From contig CM049321.1 of NCBI GenBank assembly GCA_026874595.1, positions 11,507,479 through 11,571,478 of the forward strand: a DNA stretch of 64,000 bases. Reading direction: 5' to 3'. The DNA is from Sipunculus nudus. Its lineage: Eukaryota; Annelida; Sipuncula; Golfingiida; Sipunculidae. Positions 35,479 through 50,352 of this stretch are shown here, piece by piece. The notes beneath the pieces were generated by a model that was not told the DNA's origin, ran no database searches, and was given only the letters and a program-made list of their open reading frames with translations. Position numbers and translations under genes: made by a program. Position 1 is the first letter of the stretch. Every line of letters begins with the position of its first letter.

Positions 35479-35800
35479 AGATGCAACTGTCACAGTATGC
35501 ATTTGACCAATGTATTCAGATATACAGTAGAACCACTGACAATTGCGACCACTTTGGGGACTGACCAAAGTGGTCAAATTGGGGGGTGGTCGTATTTGTG
35601 AAACTGTAAGTTATGTGAATTCTACATTCGGGACCGAGAAAAGTGGTTGTTATCGTGGGGGTGGTCACAATTGTGGGTTAGTCGCAAGGCGGGGTTCCAT
35701 TGTATATATTTTATATATATATATATGTTTTATTTTATATATATAATAGTAGATTCAACTATTGCAGTATACATTTGACCAATGTGTTCAGAGATATATA
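35479..35800. repeat. Diverged 40-bp direct repeat flanking the MITE
   Basis: A segment around CAGTATGCATTTGACCAATG at 35492-35511 recurs as CAGTATACATTTGACCAATG at 35765-35784, with matching flanks (AGATGCAACT / AGATTCAACT, then TATTCAGA / TGTTCAGA). The copies bracket the MITE at 35525. (TA)n tracts follow at 35803-35825 and 35879-35912. Confidence 0.6.
35525..35702. mobile_element. 178-bp Tc1/mariner-type MITE with TA target duplication
   Basis: The left end CAGTAGAACC and right end GGTTCCATTG are imperfect inverses, and the element is flanked by TA on both sides (35523-35524 and 35703-35704). Internal TGGTCACAATTG- and GTGGTCGTATTTG-like motifs repeat. TA duplication is the hallmark of Tc1/mariner insertion. 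Confidence 0.65.
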
Positions 35801-35864
35801 TATATATGTATATATATATATACTAGTATATATTTATAGGCCCCTAGTACATATTGTACATATA

Positions 35865-35916
<52 letters not shown>

Positions 35917-36099
35917 TTACATACTTTACACAATCTTTAGATACCTATGGTACATATTTTGTATTTGCATACATAAAAAAACTCTGAATTTCTGAGGATT
36001 TATAAACACAGGAAAATGCGTAATTAGTAAAAGAGTCAAGACATAAATAGAGTATGTATGTATATTAAATATAATTACTACTGCAGTGTATATCTGTCT

Positions 36100-36319
36100 G
36101 TACAATAAACATTCCTCAAAATGGACTGAGTTTTTTTAATGGAGAGGCTGTGAAAAGGTGCTGAGACATAACAGGACTGTTTATACACCCCAACTAATTG
36201 ATTCTATTCTTGACTGAATGATTAGCAGGGACTGAAGACATGTTTGCTTTGTATGTATGCAGTCACCCACCTTTAAGCCCCAGAGTTACTCAAGGTGTTA
36301 CATAATCACCCTCCCCCCA

Positions 36320-36351
<32 letters not shown>

Positions 36352-37918
36352 TTTTGAACTCATTTTTTTAAATATAACACATAACAAAGGTACGTGTAAT
36401 TGTTACAGGAAAAAATTCAGAGTGAAATACAGTTACTGAAACATTTAGATATACATGAATAGCTGTGATCCTTTCTGGCTGAGAGAGATCAATCAAACAG
36501 GAATCGCCATTAATTACTCAGGGTCACATCATAAATTTATGGCCCCAGATGGACAGACCACCCCAGACTGTCTACCAATTACAAAACCATCCTCCCCGGG
36601 GTCTGCAGAGAGGGTAGCCAAATGACCAGTAGACCAGTGGCAGGGTAGACATTAGCCATGAAAACATAACACTCAGGCTTCTGAAATAAACTGACGGGCC
36701 CATCGTCTACAGTTCAGCAAAAATCGACGTTTGGGGTGACGGGCTGTCACTAGGTAGACATATAGGCCTATGCCCAGTTGAGGCCAGTACTGGCAGTAGC
36801 ACTTCGGACCTTACTCGATCAATCGGTCTTTGTAAGGAATCAACACTTTATGTGACACCCATTTGGATCAAGCGGACATGTTGGTCAAACTTTGAACAAA
36901 TGCCTATTTTACAAACTCTCTTCGTGTACCGTAGTCATCGAACGTGGCAGGACAATAACAGAGAATTCCGCGATTTTATCGGGCTACGCCCCCCCCCCCC
37001 CCTTATCCTTGTCTTCATACAGCGCGGCTTTACTCAAGTTAATGGTATGCCTTGAAGTTCAGTGTTTTCTGCAAGCTATGAAACACGCGTTGAGTGATGA
37101 TCCCAAAATCCATATTACCTACCCGTTTATACGGACGAAACACAAAGCTGAAGCCGTGCCCCACCATGAAGATCGATAGATATCAATATGAGCGATAATG
37201 TAGAAATGGTCATGCTAAAATTGGGATAGTTAAATAAGAATTCTTGGAGCATTATAAACTGATTTCGTGAACGTCGTGACAGGAAGAACCAGTTTCACTG
37301 CTTTTTAAAGTAAAGGTGAATTTGTTTTATGATTCAAAGTGGTGGAAAATGTTTCACGTTGACCGGGATTTGTAGAATAAAATTCGGAAGGCAGGCAGGA
37401 CTCGGGGTATCACATGTCAAACTGTTAACCCCAAGCCCTGCATGCATGGTGATTTCAAAGTTAAACAGTAGGCAGCTCTACATATATTACAACTGCATAC
37501 AATTAAGTACTCAAAAGACAATATTTCAAATGTATGCCAAAATGAGGAATGTTTTCCACAAAAGTTCACACAGCCCTGATGACTATATGAAAATGAAGTT
37601 TAAATTCATGCTTACAACCCCATGCTTACAAGTTCATCGGTTTTAAAGAAACATATCCGATCTGTTAAACGTAAAATTAATGAAGTAACCCTGTAATACT
37701 TTCAACAATTTCCAGTATTATTCAATCAGTTCATCTCGTGAACAAAAATGACATATGAATGTACATAATAAAATTTCTGTCTGTATGTGTTCTCTTGGAC
37801 AATTGAATTTATTTATAACGGCTGAATGAAACTTTTCCGTCTTTACATCATTTTACATTTCTACATTACCTGATTTCTTGTAAAACAAAATTTTATTTTT
37901 AGGCAACCTGCTTATAAA
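36100..37918. other. Non-coding stretch with simple repeats
   Basis: Contains a (GA)n tract (36320-36350) and a C-run of about 15 (36988-37002). Open frames 36852-37179 and 37329-37646 show no domain. The stretch at 36490-36800 is of mixed composition but unidentified. Confidence 0.35.
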
Positions 37919-38420
37919 AAACAAGAGCCCTGCAAATGGTGCACAATACGCCCGTCGCATATCTTGTCATCTCTGGCTCATTAAATATGCGTGAATTTTG
38001 CTTAGAATGTAATTCAGGTGCGAAATTGTATGGTTAATATTCATAATGAGTTTCATAAAAAATTATCAGATTGTTGGTAATTAAGTCATCACGCCCTACC
38101 AAAGTCTGGTGACTTCAGACCTAATTATTAAACATGGATGGAATACGCTTGAAATCGATCATAGGTGCATGAGGTATAATATATTTCTGTTGAGTTTTAC
38201 TATATAAGATCCAACATATTTCTGGTAAGTTTTCGCGGCGACACCACAAAGTAACTTAGTGACCTCTGACCTTATCAAATATGAACTTGGGCGAGTTAAT
38301 CTATATATTGGTGAGTAGTTATGGCGAAAATTGTGTTATCGCGGGGACACTAAACGATAACGGACGGATGGACAGGCGGACGGACGGGCCGTGTGTATAC
38401 CATAATACGTCCCGTCATTA
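37919..38420 (+). mobile_element. Short dispersed element with GGAC-rich tail (third end type)
   Basis: Starts AACAAGAGCCCTGCAAATGG, in the same position and style as the type 1 start. It ends with a CGGACGGATGGACAGGCGGA-type tract, then GACGGG at 38383-38388 facing CCCGTC at 38411-38416. TGACCTCTGACC occurs at 38261. The start, tetranucleotide tract and terminal inverted motif follow the same plan as the longer elements, but the sequences differ. Confidence 0.45.
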
Positions 38421-41400
38421 TTCCCATAGCTCAAACCGAATACTTTACGAAGCTAGAACAGATGGCTGTAGAAATCTTTTAAAGCTTTGGTCAATAAAAA
38501 AAATAAAAGATGAATTTAATCCAAAATTTCACTAACTTGTAGGCCGGTTTGATAATTCCCCTGTAAAAATATCATATGCAAACAGTCTTGCAAAGGACCT
38601 ATGATAAGGCTTCAATATTAATATTGAATTGATTATGGTCTAATTCACGGATATACAGGCGGGGGCGGATCCAGGATTTAGGAAAAGCAGGGGTCCATTA
38701 ACCCTTGAGAACTCATGACAACATGTATGTGTGCAGGCGCGTTATTACGTATTCCATGACATTCCCTTGTCAATGAAAGTTACATACCTGCGAATGTCTC
38801 TTGTGTTAACATGCATAAAAATGTAATACTATAATATGGCTATAGCATGTAGGTGCATGTGCAAACATGTACACAAATAAAGATCACTCAGTCCTCGTAT
38901 CGGTTTGGATATTTCAACACTCTACCATAACGTATGGTGTAAAACTATATATAAACTGGCAAACTAGTCTTAATCATCAATTCGATCAGCCAGGTCAAGT
39001 AAAATTGTCAATTCAGTCATGAGTCTCGTTTTGAATTTCAAAATTCACTGTTTGAAGATGTTTTATCGAATTAAATATCGAATGACATTTATAAATATGG
39101 CATCACTGATATTAGGAGGTTGTACCAGGTCTCTCAGCGTGGTAACAGGTGGATGACCATCTGTTTGGCGGATGGATACTGCGTAACTGGTACTGAAGGT
39201 ACGGACAAATCTCTGATGTAGGCACGGTTTCGAGGTAAAATTCGACCATCGACGGTTGAAGTATTTACGACCTTGGCTCTCGGGCCTTATCTATTACTGA
39301 CGCTGGTGTCCATTTGCCATTTGGGTTTTTGAAGTATACTGCCTGGTCAACATGTAAAGGTGCAAGATCTCTTGCATGTCTATCATGTATTTCTGTCATT
39401 TTGTTTTGTCGCTCCACGAGTTATCATGTTATGGGCCCCTAGCGCGCAGAATAAAGGTTACCATGGCCTTATTTCAGATTTCCAAATATATTTGCCAAGG
39501 ACCACCCTGGTGAAGTATATTTTTTAATACATTCTAAATTTAGGAATGTAAATGTATTGGTTCAGATCACTAAGGAAAGTTTGAAAGAGCCACAACAAGC
39601 TTGTATTGGTTTAATAAAATAGAAACTATACTCGCACATTATCAGAATTGCAACATGGTGACTGGTAAGTTATCAAAGATAATAAGCAAACGTACCTAAG
39701 CTTGCACCGGTTGAGCGAAGATGGTAAGCACGGCACGAACCATCTCTTCCTGATGCTCAGGGCTCGGTCATCAGGATGCCCCGCCCCTGGTCAACAGAAG
39801 GTTAATAAGGGCAAAGTTCAAGCATAATTTAGAGCGGGATGCTACAATGGTTTTAGCCCTGTTAACAGCTGGACTGCTTCATTTGAATAGAGAAATGATG
39901 CGTAAAAAAAGTAAAGGGGGCACCATCAGTCTTCAGGAACTGATGAAACATTCCATGGTACAATATGCATGGCATGAATCATGGCAATCAGTGTGTAAGT
40001 TATTCAGATACATTTGCTTTTGTATCAATTTTTTAATTATTATGGGTTGCACAAACAGGCCCAAATAACTCAGAGAATATGGGTTACAGTGATCTAATTT
40101 CAGGTGTCCGTGGAGATTGTTCAAGGTCCTCCCTCGATCTTAAGTTAGGAGATTCCTGGTCAACCGGTTACGATTTGTGATGGACAGACGGACAAGCGTT
40201 TCAGTTAGCTGAGCTGAAATGTGAGCCGGAAGTCAACTTTTACAAAGCTCATGCATCTAGTGTTCTTTTCACTACAACTTCAAAAGTTCAGAAGACCATC
40301 TATATTAAAAGAACATAAGAACTGTGTCCATTGACATATAAATACAGTAACATCTTGTAGTTTGCTTACTAATTCTTGGGGAAATTGGGCCTGGACAGCT
40401 GCACTTGCACAATTAAAGAAACAAAACAACACTGTTTGACTGAAATAAAATTTAGTTTCCAAACCTTCAAATAATCAAACTGCAATATGATGATTACTTA
40501 AGCTAAACATGAAATTAAAACAAGCTGACCCCAGCAATCAGCTCCGCTGTCTGATTGAAAGAGGGCGAACAATTTTAATAGTACACCCATTTTAATATTA
40601 GCTGCAGGTAAATTTAACCCACTGCCTTGTGATTGGCTAAAGTGACCGGGGCGCCCATGAACTGAGAGGTGCTGGATACCCCGCCCCTTGATCACTCAAT
40701 GTTAATGTGGTGCAAAAGGTTAACATCATGCAAGGGCAAGATGTTACAAGCTAATAGCCTATGGGCAATAACCATACTTGATTATATGTAAAAGTGCATC
40801 ATTAATGCTAGGATATAATTCAAAGTCAAGAAAAGCAAAGCTGTGCTTAAAAATGCGATCCCACCAATAAACAATAAGAATATCAGGCATTTAAAATTTC
40901 CTGACAATTCTCATAGCCGTTTATTCGAAACTTGGAATTTTATGTTATCTCTGGTCCTTATAAGACCTGAAATAATTAACTTTTTCTGTTGTGTCTACAA
41001 ACAAAATATTTGCATTCTGGCCACGATGTAGGTCCATGGAAGCACTATTTTTGTGGGCGGGGCAATTGGAAAAATGTCTCGTTTCCCTGAAAATATTTCC
41101 TACCCCCGTCCAGAATTAGAATATTATATACCACAGATAACATTATTTTATGGTAAAAATATGATAAATATTGTGTGGCAAAGGCCTGTGTGCGGTGAGA
41201 GGCGTGCAAAACAAAATTGTAAAAGGAAATTGTAAAAGGAAATTGTGCTCCTGTGTAGGTTTGAGGGAGACTAGTCATTCTACGTCATCATTTCCATGCT
41301 CTTCCCCATCCTCCCCTGCACCTAACCGAAACAAGACCCATGCAAACAGAGGTCTATTCTTTAAATATTTAAAAATAGTGACTGTGTTTCAGTGATATTA

Positions 41401-42452
41401 CGACAACAATTAAAGCTTGTCTCTCGGCCTTGACAACCAAGTTCAAATACTCTTAGTTAACATTTTGCGTTATAAGGGCAAAGGATTTTATTCTATAAAA
41501 AAATATTAGACAATGTATCCAAATAAAAAAAGTAAACCACACTTTGAAAAAAATATAAGATCTGCAGGCATACCAACTACAAAAAAATCCAAACAGCCAC
41601 CCTCGCCTAAACCTGAAATACAGTATTAACATTGACCAACAGCTGAGTTGTTAGGATATTTCCCATCTTTATGTGATTCACTTTAACAAAAAGTATCTAT
41701 AAGATTGTCGGGATGGCAGATAAAGTTCTCTAGCTTTTCGCACAGAAGCGGGTTTGACTTAAATTGTTGAAATGAACGACTTATTGGAGGAACAACAAGA
41801 GACGATTTTTCACTTGTAGCCACAAATCATCACGGTTTATATTCTCATATACCTAAACAAGGCCATACTCATATATACTATATATGGTTACTGTCTAGAT
41901 GTCACGCAGATCCCCTAAGATATAATTTTTATGTGGGTATATAATCAATAGTCATGCATTTATTTTTTGTGTGACAATGTACAGTGTGAGACACAGCCAG
42001 TTGTTTTGGGTCCCATGTAGTTTTTTTGTACCCATTATGACCACACTGGTAACAATGATCTGTGTCCGGTGAGGTGTAACAAAAACCCCTACGTAGTCCT
42101 TGTGTCCAAGGCCTATAACAATTCCCCTGAAACAAGAATAGGGCTGTCATAATTTCACTGGTTCTGCTCAATGTGCTTAGAATTGTTGTCAAGGCTCTTT
42201 TTAACAAGAATAAGGCAGTTGGCCAGCAGCTCTGCTAGAGGAAACATGAACCTCTCTCTACCTGAACTTTAAGAGGCCTGAGGGCTACACAACATGCCTG
42301 TTACCATATGCTACACTAAATTAAGACCAAGAGCTGTCTGTGTTTTGTTTCTTGGTATGGGCAACTATAGACTTTTAAATGCATACAAACCATGGTATGA
42401 ACTGTGCCTCACTCAGAATGTTGATATCATGCATTAAAAGACTTGTTTTCAG
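38421..42452. other. Long stretch without a firm gene
   Basis: Two similar segments lie at about 39770-39850 and 40675-40755: GGATGCCCCGCCCCTGGTCA / GGATACCCCGCCCCTTGATCA, then GGTTAA and GGGCAA phrases. They are probably copies of one repeat. An open frame at 39847-40002 (TISLQELMKHSMVQYAWHES, then a GTAAGT donor near 39996) could be an exon but has no recognised domain. A decayed type 1 tail (GGACAGACGGACAAG, then TTAGCTGAGCTGAA) lies at 40181-40219. Confidence 0.3.
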
Positions 42453-42561
42453 TGGGTAGAGGTTTAGTGGAGACCGAGGGGTACCGGCAGTGCACGGACT
42501 ACACCCAGAAGTACCGAGAATGGTGGAATTCAGACTGTGATACTTTTGACATTCATGAAAG
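42453..42561 (+). CDS. Likely internal exon of an unrecognised gene
   Basis: The 109-bp segment lies between acceptor TTGTTTTCAG (AG at 42451-42452) and donor AAAG/GTGAGC. Only one frame is open across it; it enters with two bases of a split codon and leaves with two. The 35 whole codons include TEGYRQCTDYTQKYREWWNS followed by DCDTFDIHE, rich in Trp, Tyr, Cys and Asp, with G/C at many third positions, unlike the AT-rich flanks. I do not recognise the family. A neighbouring exon should have compatible phase; the open segment after an acceptor at 46521 fits in phase but is not otherwise supported. Confidence 0.45.
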
Positions 42562-42618
42562 GTGAGCCATTGTACAGTTGTTCTTGGTACCCAAAAGCAG
42601 AACTGACATTATGGTAGC

Positions 42619-42684
<66 letters not shown>
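42619..42684. repeat. (TA)n microsatellite
   Basis: A near-perfect TA run of about 65 bp. Confidence 0.95.
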
Positions 42685-42686
<2 letters not shown>

Positions 42687-43910
42687 AACAGTACTATCAT
42701 TATTATCTGCTGAAAGAGTGTTATACTTGATACAAAAATCCTAAGATATACATGTAGGAGGAGGCACGTTATTTCTTTTGGGACCCAATTTAATGACCAT
42801 CCTTTAATATCTTGTTTTATCTCTATCGAAATACTGGCTCTGTTTCCCCTAAATGTTGGAGTTATCTTTTTTCTTTGAGCTGAAACAGTCCTATGCTATT
42901 TTACAGAAGGAGCCTTATGGTATTGGGTATACCTCCATTGATGGGTTGCTTCCGATAGAAGTTTCACTGGACTCCCTTTCTGCTTCTTGTGGTAACTGTA
43001 GTTACCCGGATTTCCAAGGATTGATATTATTCAACTCGTGTTTATTTTATAAAGTTTAGTGTCTAAGCTGTGCTGTACTTGCCAGCTTATTTCACAGTGA
43101 AGTGCTAATACTGGATATTTCCCTTTATGTCATATTACACTTATTTGCACTTATATTCATTAAAGTTATTGTACATCTTTCAGTTGATGTTCATTTGTAT
43201 GTGCGAACGTTTTCTTATTACTAAAAGAACCTGGGGCAAGGTGCTTTTAACATCAGGGGATCTTAGGATGCAAACCTTGACACTAGACTGTCAGGGGAAA
43301 CAAAAGAGAATTAATCTTAATGCATGTCAGAATGATATATGAAGTTTTGGGTGTTACTACATGTAACGTTTACAAAGGGATCCTTTATTAGATCGTTTAG
43401 GCTAAAACTGGAGGGAGGCTGGCTTACCAACAATAACAAGTATACATGTATGAACCTAAAAATATGCTTTCCGGTAAGAATGGCATGCTGACCTCTCATA
43501 TCGTATGATTCAATATAAATGCCCAAACAATTAAGTTGAAGACGTGCGAAGAAAACACTGTCAAACTCTTGCATACTCCATAGTAATCATTCGTCACAAG
43601 TCACTTGATCCATGGCAACTGTTTATTTAACAATGTTTATCAGCAATTTAATCAACGTAAAAAAAAAACAAAACGACGAACAGAGCATAAAGAATACATA
43701 TAAAACTCATTCCTTTCCTTTTAAATATGTATTTCATTATATACTAAAATGCGGAATATATAATGCTTTTTCGGCTAACCATTACAAATTCAACTTTGTC
43801 AAGTTCAAGCCGTGATTCATGTGTACGGGCACTTGGTTATGAATCAAATACGACTAACCCTATATGATGTAGTATAAATATGTATATATGTATTAGGTTT
43901 TATATGTTTA

Positions 43911-43964
<54 letters not shown>

Positions 43965-45534
43965 CGTGTGTTTGTGTTCAATTATCTCATTACAGAGTCA
44001 AGGTTGTGATGTCATGGACACATCAAATTCTATTTACAGGGAAAATGCATTGGGTTTAGCAGTAATTAAATGTAGATCAAGATTATATGTAATATTATGT
44101 ATATGATTGTGCAGCGTCAGGGAAATCAACATAGTCTTTAGAAATATAATTATCAAGAATATATCATGGAGGAAATAATTCTCATCTAAAAGTAAACACA
44201 TAAGTGAACAACAGAAGCAAAGTGAGAAAGATAAAACGTTACGGTGCACACTCCCTGCAAGGAACAGTATGTACCGTTTGACATAGTAGCCATGCCACCC
44301 ATGGTCAAGCACTCCCTGCATGAAGATAACTTAAGGCTGGAGTGGGTGTGGTTCCATGGTGTGTTTGGGTATGGTTTCAGGATAAGTCATGCTTGGCTGC
44401 CTTTGTATGTCAGGGTGAGGTTCCAGCTGTCGGTGTTTGTTCCTTGGATACCTATGGCCTCTTCTTGTGGTCACAGTTAGGGGAGGGCTTCATTAAGGGG
44501 GCAGGTGAACAAAACTGTGCATATTTCAGATACTTTAATTCCTTTTAAATAACTCGCTTGTTGTTCATAATTATAGTTTTAGCTTGGTGCCACAAGTCAT
44601 AATTTCTTTTTTTTCACTATCAAATGATATAGATAATGTCAAAGAAAAATAGGAATAATTTTTTTTGTGCAAGTCCCTACATTCAGGGTATTTTCCACAT
44701 GTTGTGACACATATGTATGCTGGGCATTTGCACACAAAATATAAGCGAAGTGTCTTATTCTGATTGTTAAAGCAGAAAAGAAATAGTACATATAAGAATT
44801 CTTTCACTGAAAAAAGAGGGGAAAAAGAAAGAGAGCTGCTGAAAAATATAATGAAAAAAAATATTATAATATAAAAATACATATAATTAAAAAAAGTGGA
44901 AAAAGAGCATTTTTAGTAATATGGCACAATATTGCATTTATAAAAGTGATTGCATATTGTTTTGATCGTTTAAGTGATCAAATATCACATTTCTTAGGTT
45001 TTTTAATTATTTTCGATTTTTTCCATCAGAATAACTGTTTTTGAGTTTTTCGAGAATATCCGAGCTTTTTCAAAGTTTTACTATATACTCTATATTATCG
45101 CTCATGTTTCAACTTCTGCTTCGGATCACAACTCCTCACTTCAGCACTGTATTTCTTCAGTGATCCACGGTATTGCGCAATTTAATACATGGCACTTGTT
45201 CAGAACTGGGCCTACTACGTAATACTACATGTCTGCTTGGTCAAAACGGGTGTGGCATAAATTGTTACCTTACAGAAACTGATAACATATTTTCCTGAGA
45301 AATTCCCTTATTTAAAGGGGAGCCAGGCCAAACCCCCACCTCACCAGGTTGCTTACATTAAATTAAGCTGTTCAAATGCAAAATATAAAATAAAAATGGT
45401 TTCCCATTTACGCGATAGATGGCGCTTCTGTCGTAGCTTTCAATGCACCAAAATCACCCCGACTGCTGGTAAGACTATTAGCTATCTTATCTCACGGCTC
45501 ATTTAAAAGCGTGTAGACCAGAGTTGGGTTCAAA
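42685..45534. other. Non-coding stretch with weak coding hints
   Basis: Includes a second (TA)n tract at 43917-43962. A GC-richer patch at 44240-44500 has open frames in two phases (one containing LRLEWVW, faintly like the HELP region of EML proteins), but no frame is continuous and no acceptor fits, so no gene is called. The frame 42853-43059, after a possible acceptor at about 42906, is also unrecognised. Confidence 0.3.
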
Positions 45535-46350
45535 TGCGGTGTGAGGCATATAATGTAAATGCAGATCTATGTTTGCTCCCCCAAAAGGCAAATGCAAATG
45601 CTTTTCCAGTCATTGCATTTGAATGCAAAAGTTTTCAGATATTTTCAAATGCAAAAGCTTCATTATTCATTACATTTGAATGCAAATTCAAATGCATTTA
45701 AATATTTTCAAATACAAATGCATAATTTAAGAGCATTTAAAAGCAATGATTTAATCAAAGTATAATCTTTATCTGTATTAACTTTTATTGTGCCATTTAT
45801 ATAATTTTGGTTAAATTTATGGCAAATTACATGATGCATTCTTTTGAAAACTAAGCAGAAAATTATGAACAAAACATGTTTAGGTCACAATTAAATTCAT
45901 TCCCTTAAGCTAGTTTTACTTTCTTACACCAGCGTGATGTGCTTAATCTAGAATGACATACATTATGTACCTAAACACACATGCCAGTGCCACAAAGCCA
46001 GCATTGCTAACCACAGTGAAGCAAGCATAAGGGACAAGATTTTTTCAGTTGACATCAAACGAGATTTGTATACATGTCCATAAATATTGGTAATACTTAC
46101 CTGTCGACTATTACAGAAGAGTAAATAATTTTGGGGGAAAACACTTTAGTTAATACACTAAAATTCACATGTTTGATCCTGAAATTGGCCTATTTAAATA
46201 TCTAAATTTCTTTTAGTAGAATTTGTATTTGACATTTGACTCGTTTTTTTAATGCAAATGCAAATGCAAAGCATTTTATTTTTCCAAGTGCAAATTCGAA
46301 TACACAACATCAGCATTGCATTTGAATGCAAATGCAAATGCGGGTTTTCC
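45535..46350. repeat. Dispersed repeat with clusters of ATGCAAAT-like octamers at both ends
   Basis: Between 45535 and 45745, and again between 46245 and 46350, short words such as AATGCAAATGC and GCATTTGAATGC recur many times on both strands. The segments sit at the two sides of about 500 bp of plain AT-rich sequence. The outer edge begins CAGAGTTGGGTTC (45518), like hAT-type ends, but a matching right end and target duplication are not clear. Confidence 0.5.
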
Positions 46351-46520
46351 AAGATCGTTGCATTTTAATCCAAGTTATTCAGACCTGTTAGGTATATATA
46401 GGGGTAGTAATTCTATAACTTTTCTTAATGAATTTAATTACAAAGATGTTCATTATTGATATGTATTGTGATACATTTTGTATATGGATAGATACTGCTG
46501 CTTTTTCATCTTTGTTGCAG

Positions 46521-46601
46521 GAGAAGCACATGTTCTGCTCCGGTCCACACCAGTATGTTCTATGGTTTGGACTGCCCCATTAATAATCCACCCCTATTGT
46601 A
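46521..46601 (+). other. Possible terminal exon, weak
   Basis: It follows a good acceptor (TTTGTTGCAG, AG at 46519-46520). Read in the phase left by the exon at 42453 it gives 26 codons (RSTCSAPVHTSMFYGLDC, then PINNPPLL) and a TAA at 46600. Two other frames are also open for part of the way. Only phase compatibility supports it. Confidence 0.2.
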
Positions 46602-48694
46602 AAGTAGGCTGCCCTGGAGAAGTCAAGGCAGCAGGGCCTATCACTTCTTCTCTCGTGCTTGAATGATCCAGACGTGGGCCCAGTGGTCGGTACTTGGTTA
46701 AGTCATTTTGACGTGCGTAGGGGCTAAACGTTAATCGACATAAGGTGAAGTTCAATAGCCGCCGCGATTATTCTAGTTTCCTGTTTATCACGTTTAACTA
46801 ACAGACTGGCAGTATATCTTTTGCTACGTAATAACAACCATACCAAATTCGGACAGACCTTTCAGCCACTTGGTGGGTTTAAATTTAAACTTAAATTTAT
46901 ATTTCCTGTGTGAAAAAATTCAACTATGGTACATACGAGACGAATATAAATGGAAGGTAGGTATTTTCACGGTCGTCTGATAAAAACATGAAAAAAGTAT
47001 TACTTAAGCCCATGAGCTAAGATAAACAGAAAGGTTGTTTTCAGATATTTGAGAGGGATGCTATAGACTGTCGTGTATTTAAAATTGCAACTTTCCGGGG
47101 GTCTTCCAAGTTTTTAAATGTATCAAATTCCTGCCCCCCCTGCTCCTACAACATGAATTTGCAATGTTAATATTCCAAGAAATTTTGAAGCTCTTCAAAT
47201 TCATCACCAGACAAAACGGATTAAAACTTTCAACAAAGTCTTATAGAAAAATTCCAAGGAGACCTCATGTATGAACATGTTAGATATCTTAGCCTTTGCA
47301 TGCCGTATATGGCAACATATTCCGCATAGACATGCATTCACTATGAACAGTAGAACTGACGGTTCTTAATGAAATCATGCACAAGCGGGTCTTTCCGCCT
47401 TGTCTAAAAATCGCAAAAATAGTTAAAATATTTTAAGGCTAAAATATCGAAAATGGCCGAGAAATTGTACTAAAAATTGTAGCAGAAAAACAGCCACGGT
47501 CATTTCATTTCTTCAAATGTGACACAAAAAATATTTCCAGCAAGATCTCAGACAATTTGACATGTGACCTTAAGTTAGGTCTTCAAGGTCAAATGTGCGG
47601 AAACAGGAGGTGAAAAAGAGAAAGTTATTTATATATCATGTTCCAGAATGTAGACGGAATTCTGAACATGCTCTCGGTATACCTTCATTAATACACTCGC
47701 TGAAAATCCTGCTTAATAACATAAGCTTTGGTGCATCTCGGCCTGGACAGTCCTCTGTTTACACGTTGTCCTCTCTCCGCTGGCGACCAACGTTCGATTC
47801 CGCTAAGTGTGACTGTGAGAGTGGGTTATGTTTGAGAAGTTTGTCCGAATGGTTCCTGCTTGGTGATCTTTTGGTGAGTTACAGAAGCATATTGAGATTA
47901 AAAACTCAGAAATGGCTAGAACTTGCATCACCAATTTTTTTGCATATTTTGAACACATGAATCATATTTGAAAATGAGTTTTTTGTGGAGCCACCTGCAT
48001 CGACCTGTGTTTTACGGACAAAAAAAATCTTAAGTTTCAGCCTCTTTAAGCTTCCACATTAAAATGTAGAACTGTTTACTTTTCTCAAGAATTATCTTAG
48101 GATAGGGGTTCTCTCAAATGTATTAGAATAGATCGGATTCTTTGATATTTGGTGAAGTTATTAAAGAAAGCTGAACTTAGTCTTGTGGCCAGGTAAGCCC
48201 ATATCAAACTGAGGGCTGCATGAGTCGTCTGCAAAGCAGTTGTTTCAAATTCTGTAATATTGCACAAAAATGATTCTTAGGTGGCCTTTGTTCAAGTTTA
48301 CTTCAATGATTTTGGCTGATTTATGGGACCTTTAACAAATTCAATGAAAGGACTGTGAGACACTTTAGTAGGCAAATCTAGTAGATTTATTGAAGTAACA
48401 GACGGAGCACTGTGTGTAATTAAGCATTATACCTGGTGTATATCAAACAGCACTGGTTCTCATTAGGCCTGTAGGTCTTGTTAAATTTTAGGAAATAATT
48501 ACAGACTCTTTAAGGGCAGCTTGGGGTCATGATCCATGGGCACTTGTTAATTTTAGGTAATAATAAGTGACACTGTTGCAAGTTTGGTAAAGAAAATCCA
48601 ATTTTGATATTTTCTTTTCCACCAAATAGGCCTGACAGTGTCCTGATGAGCTCAGTGACTTTGCTTTCTCTCTTTACTAGTTAGCAGTTGATGA
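46602..48694. other. Intergenic stretch with a possible tRNA-derived SINE trace
   Basis: At about 47745-47830 the sequence CCGCTGGCGACCAACGTTCG followed by ATTCC resembles the B-box part of tRNA-derived SINEs. An upstream A-box was not convincing. The surrounding open frame (47595-47960) has no domain. At 48517-48545 a worn reverse copy of the type 1 element start (GATCCATGGGCACTTGTTAA) is present. Confidence 0.3.

Positions 48695-50352
<1,658 letters not shown>

Noticed and set aside
35700-35987. Frame with Tyr/Ile repeats
   Set aside because: Also a (TA)n by-product.
44244-44548. Possible EML-like (HELP/WD40) exon with LRLEWV
   Set aside because: Resemblance is only a few residues, the frame is not continuous and no acceptor fits.
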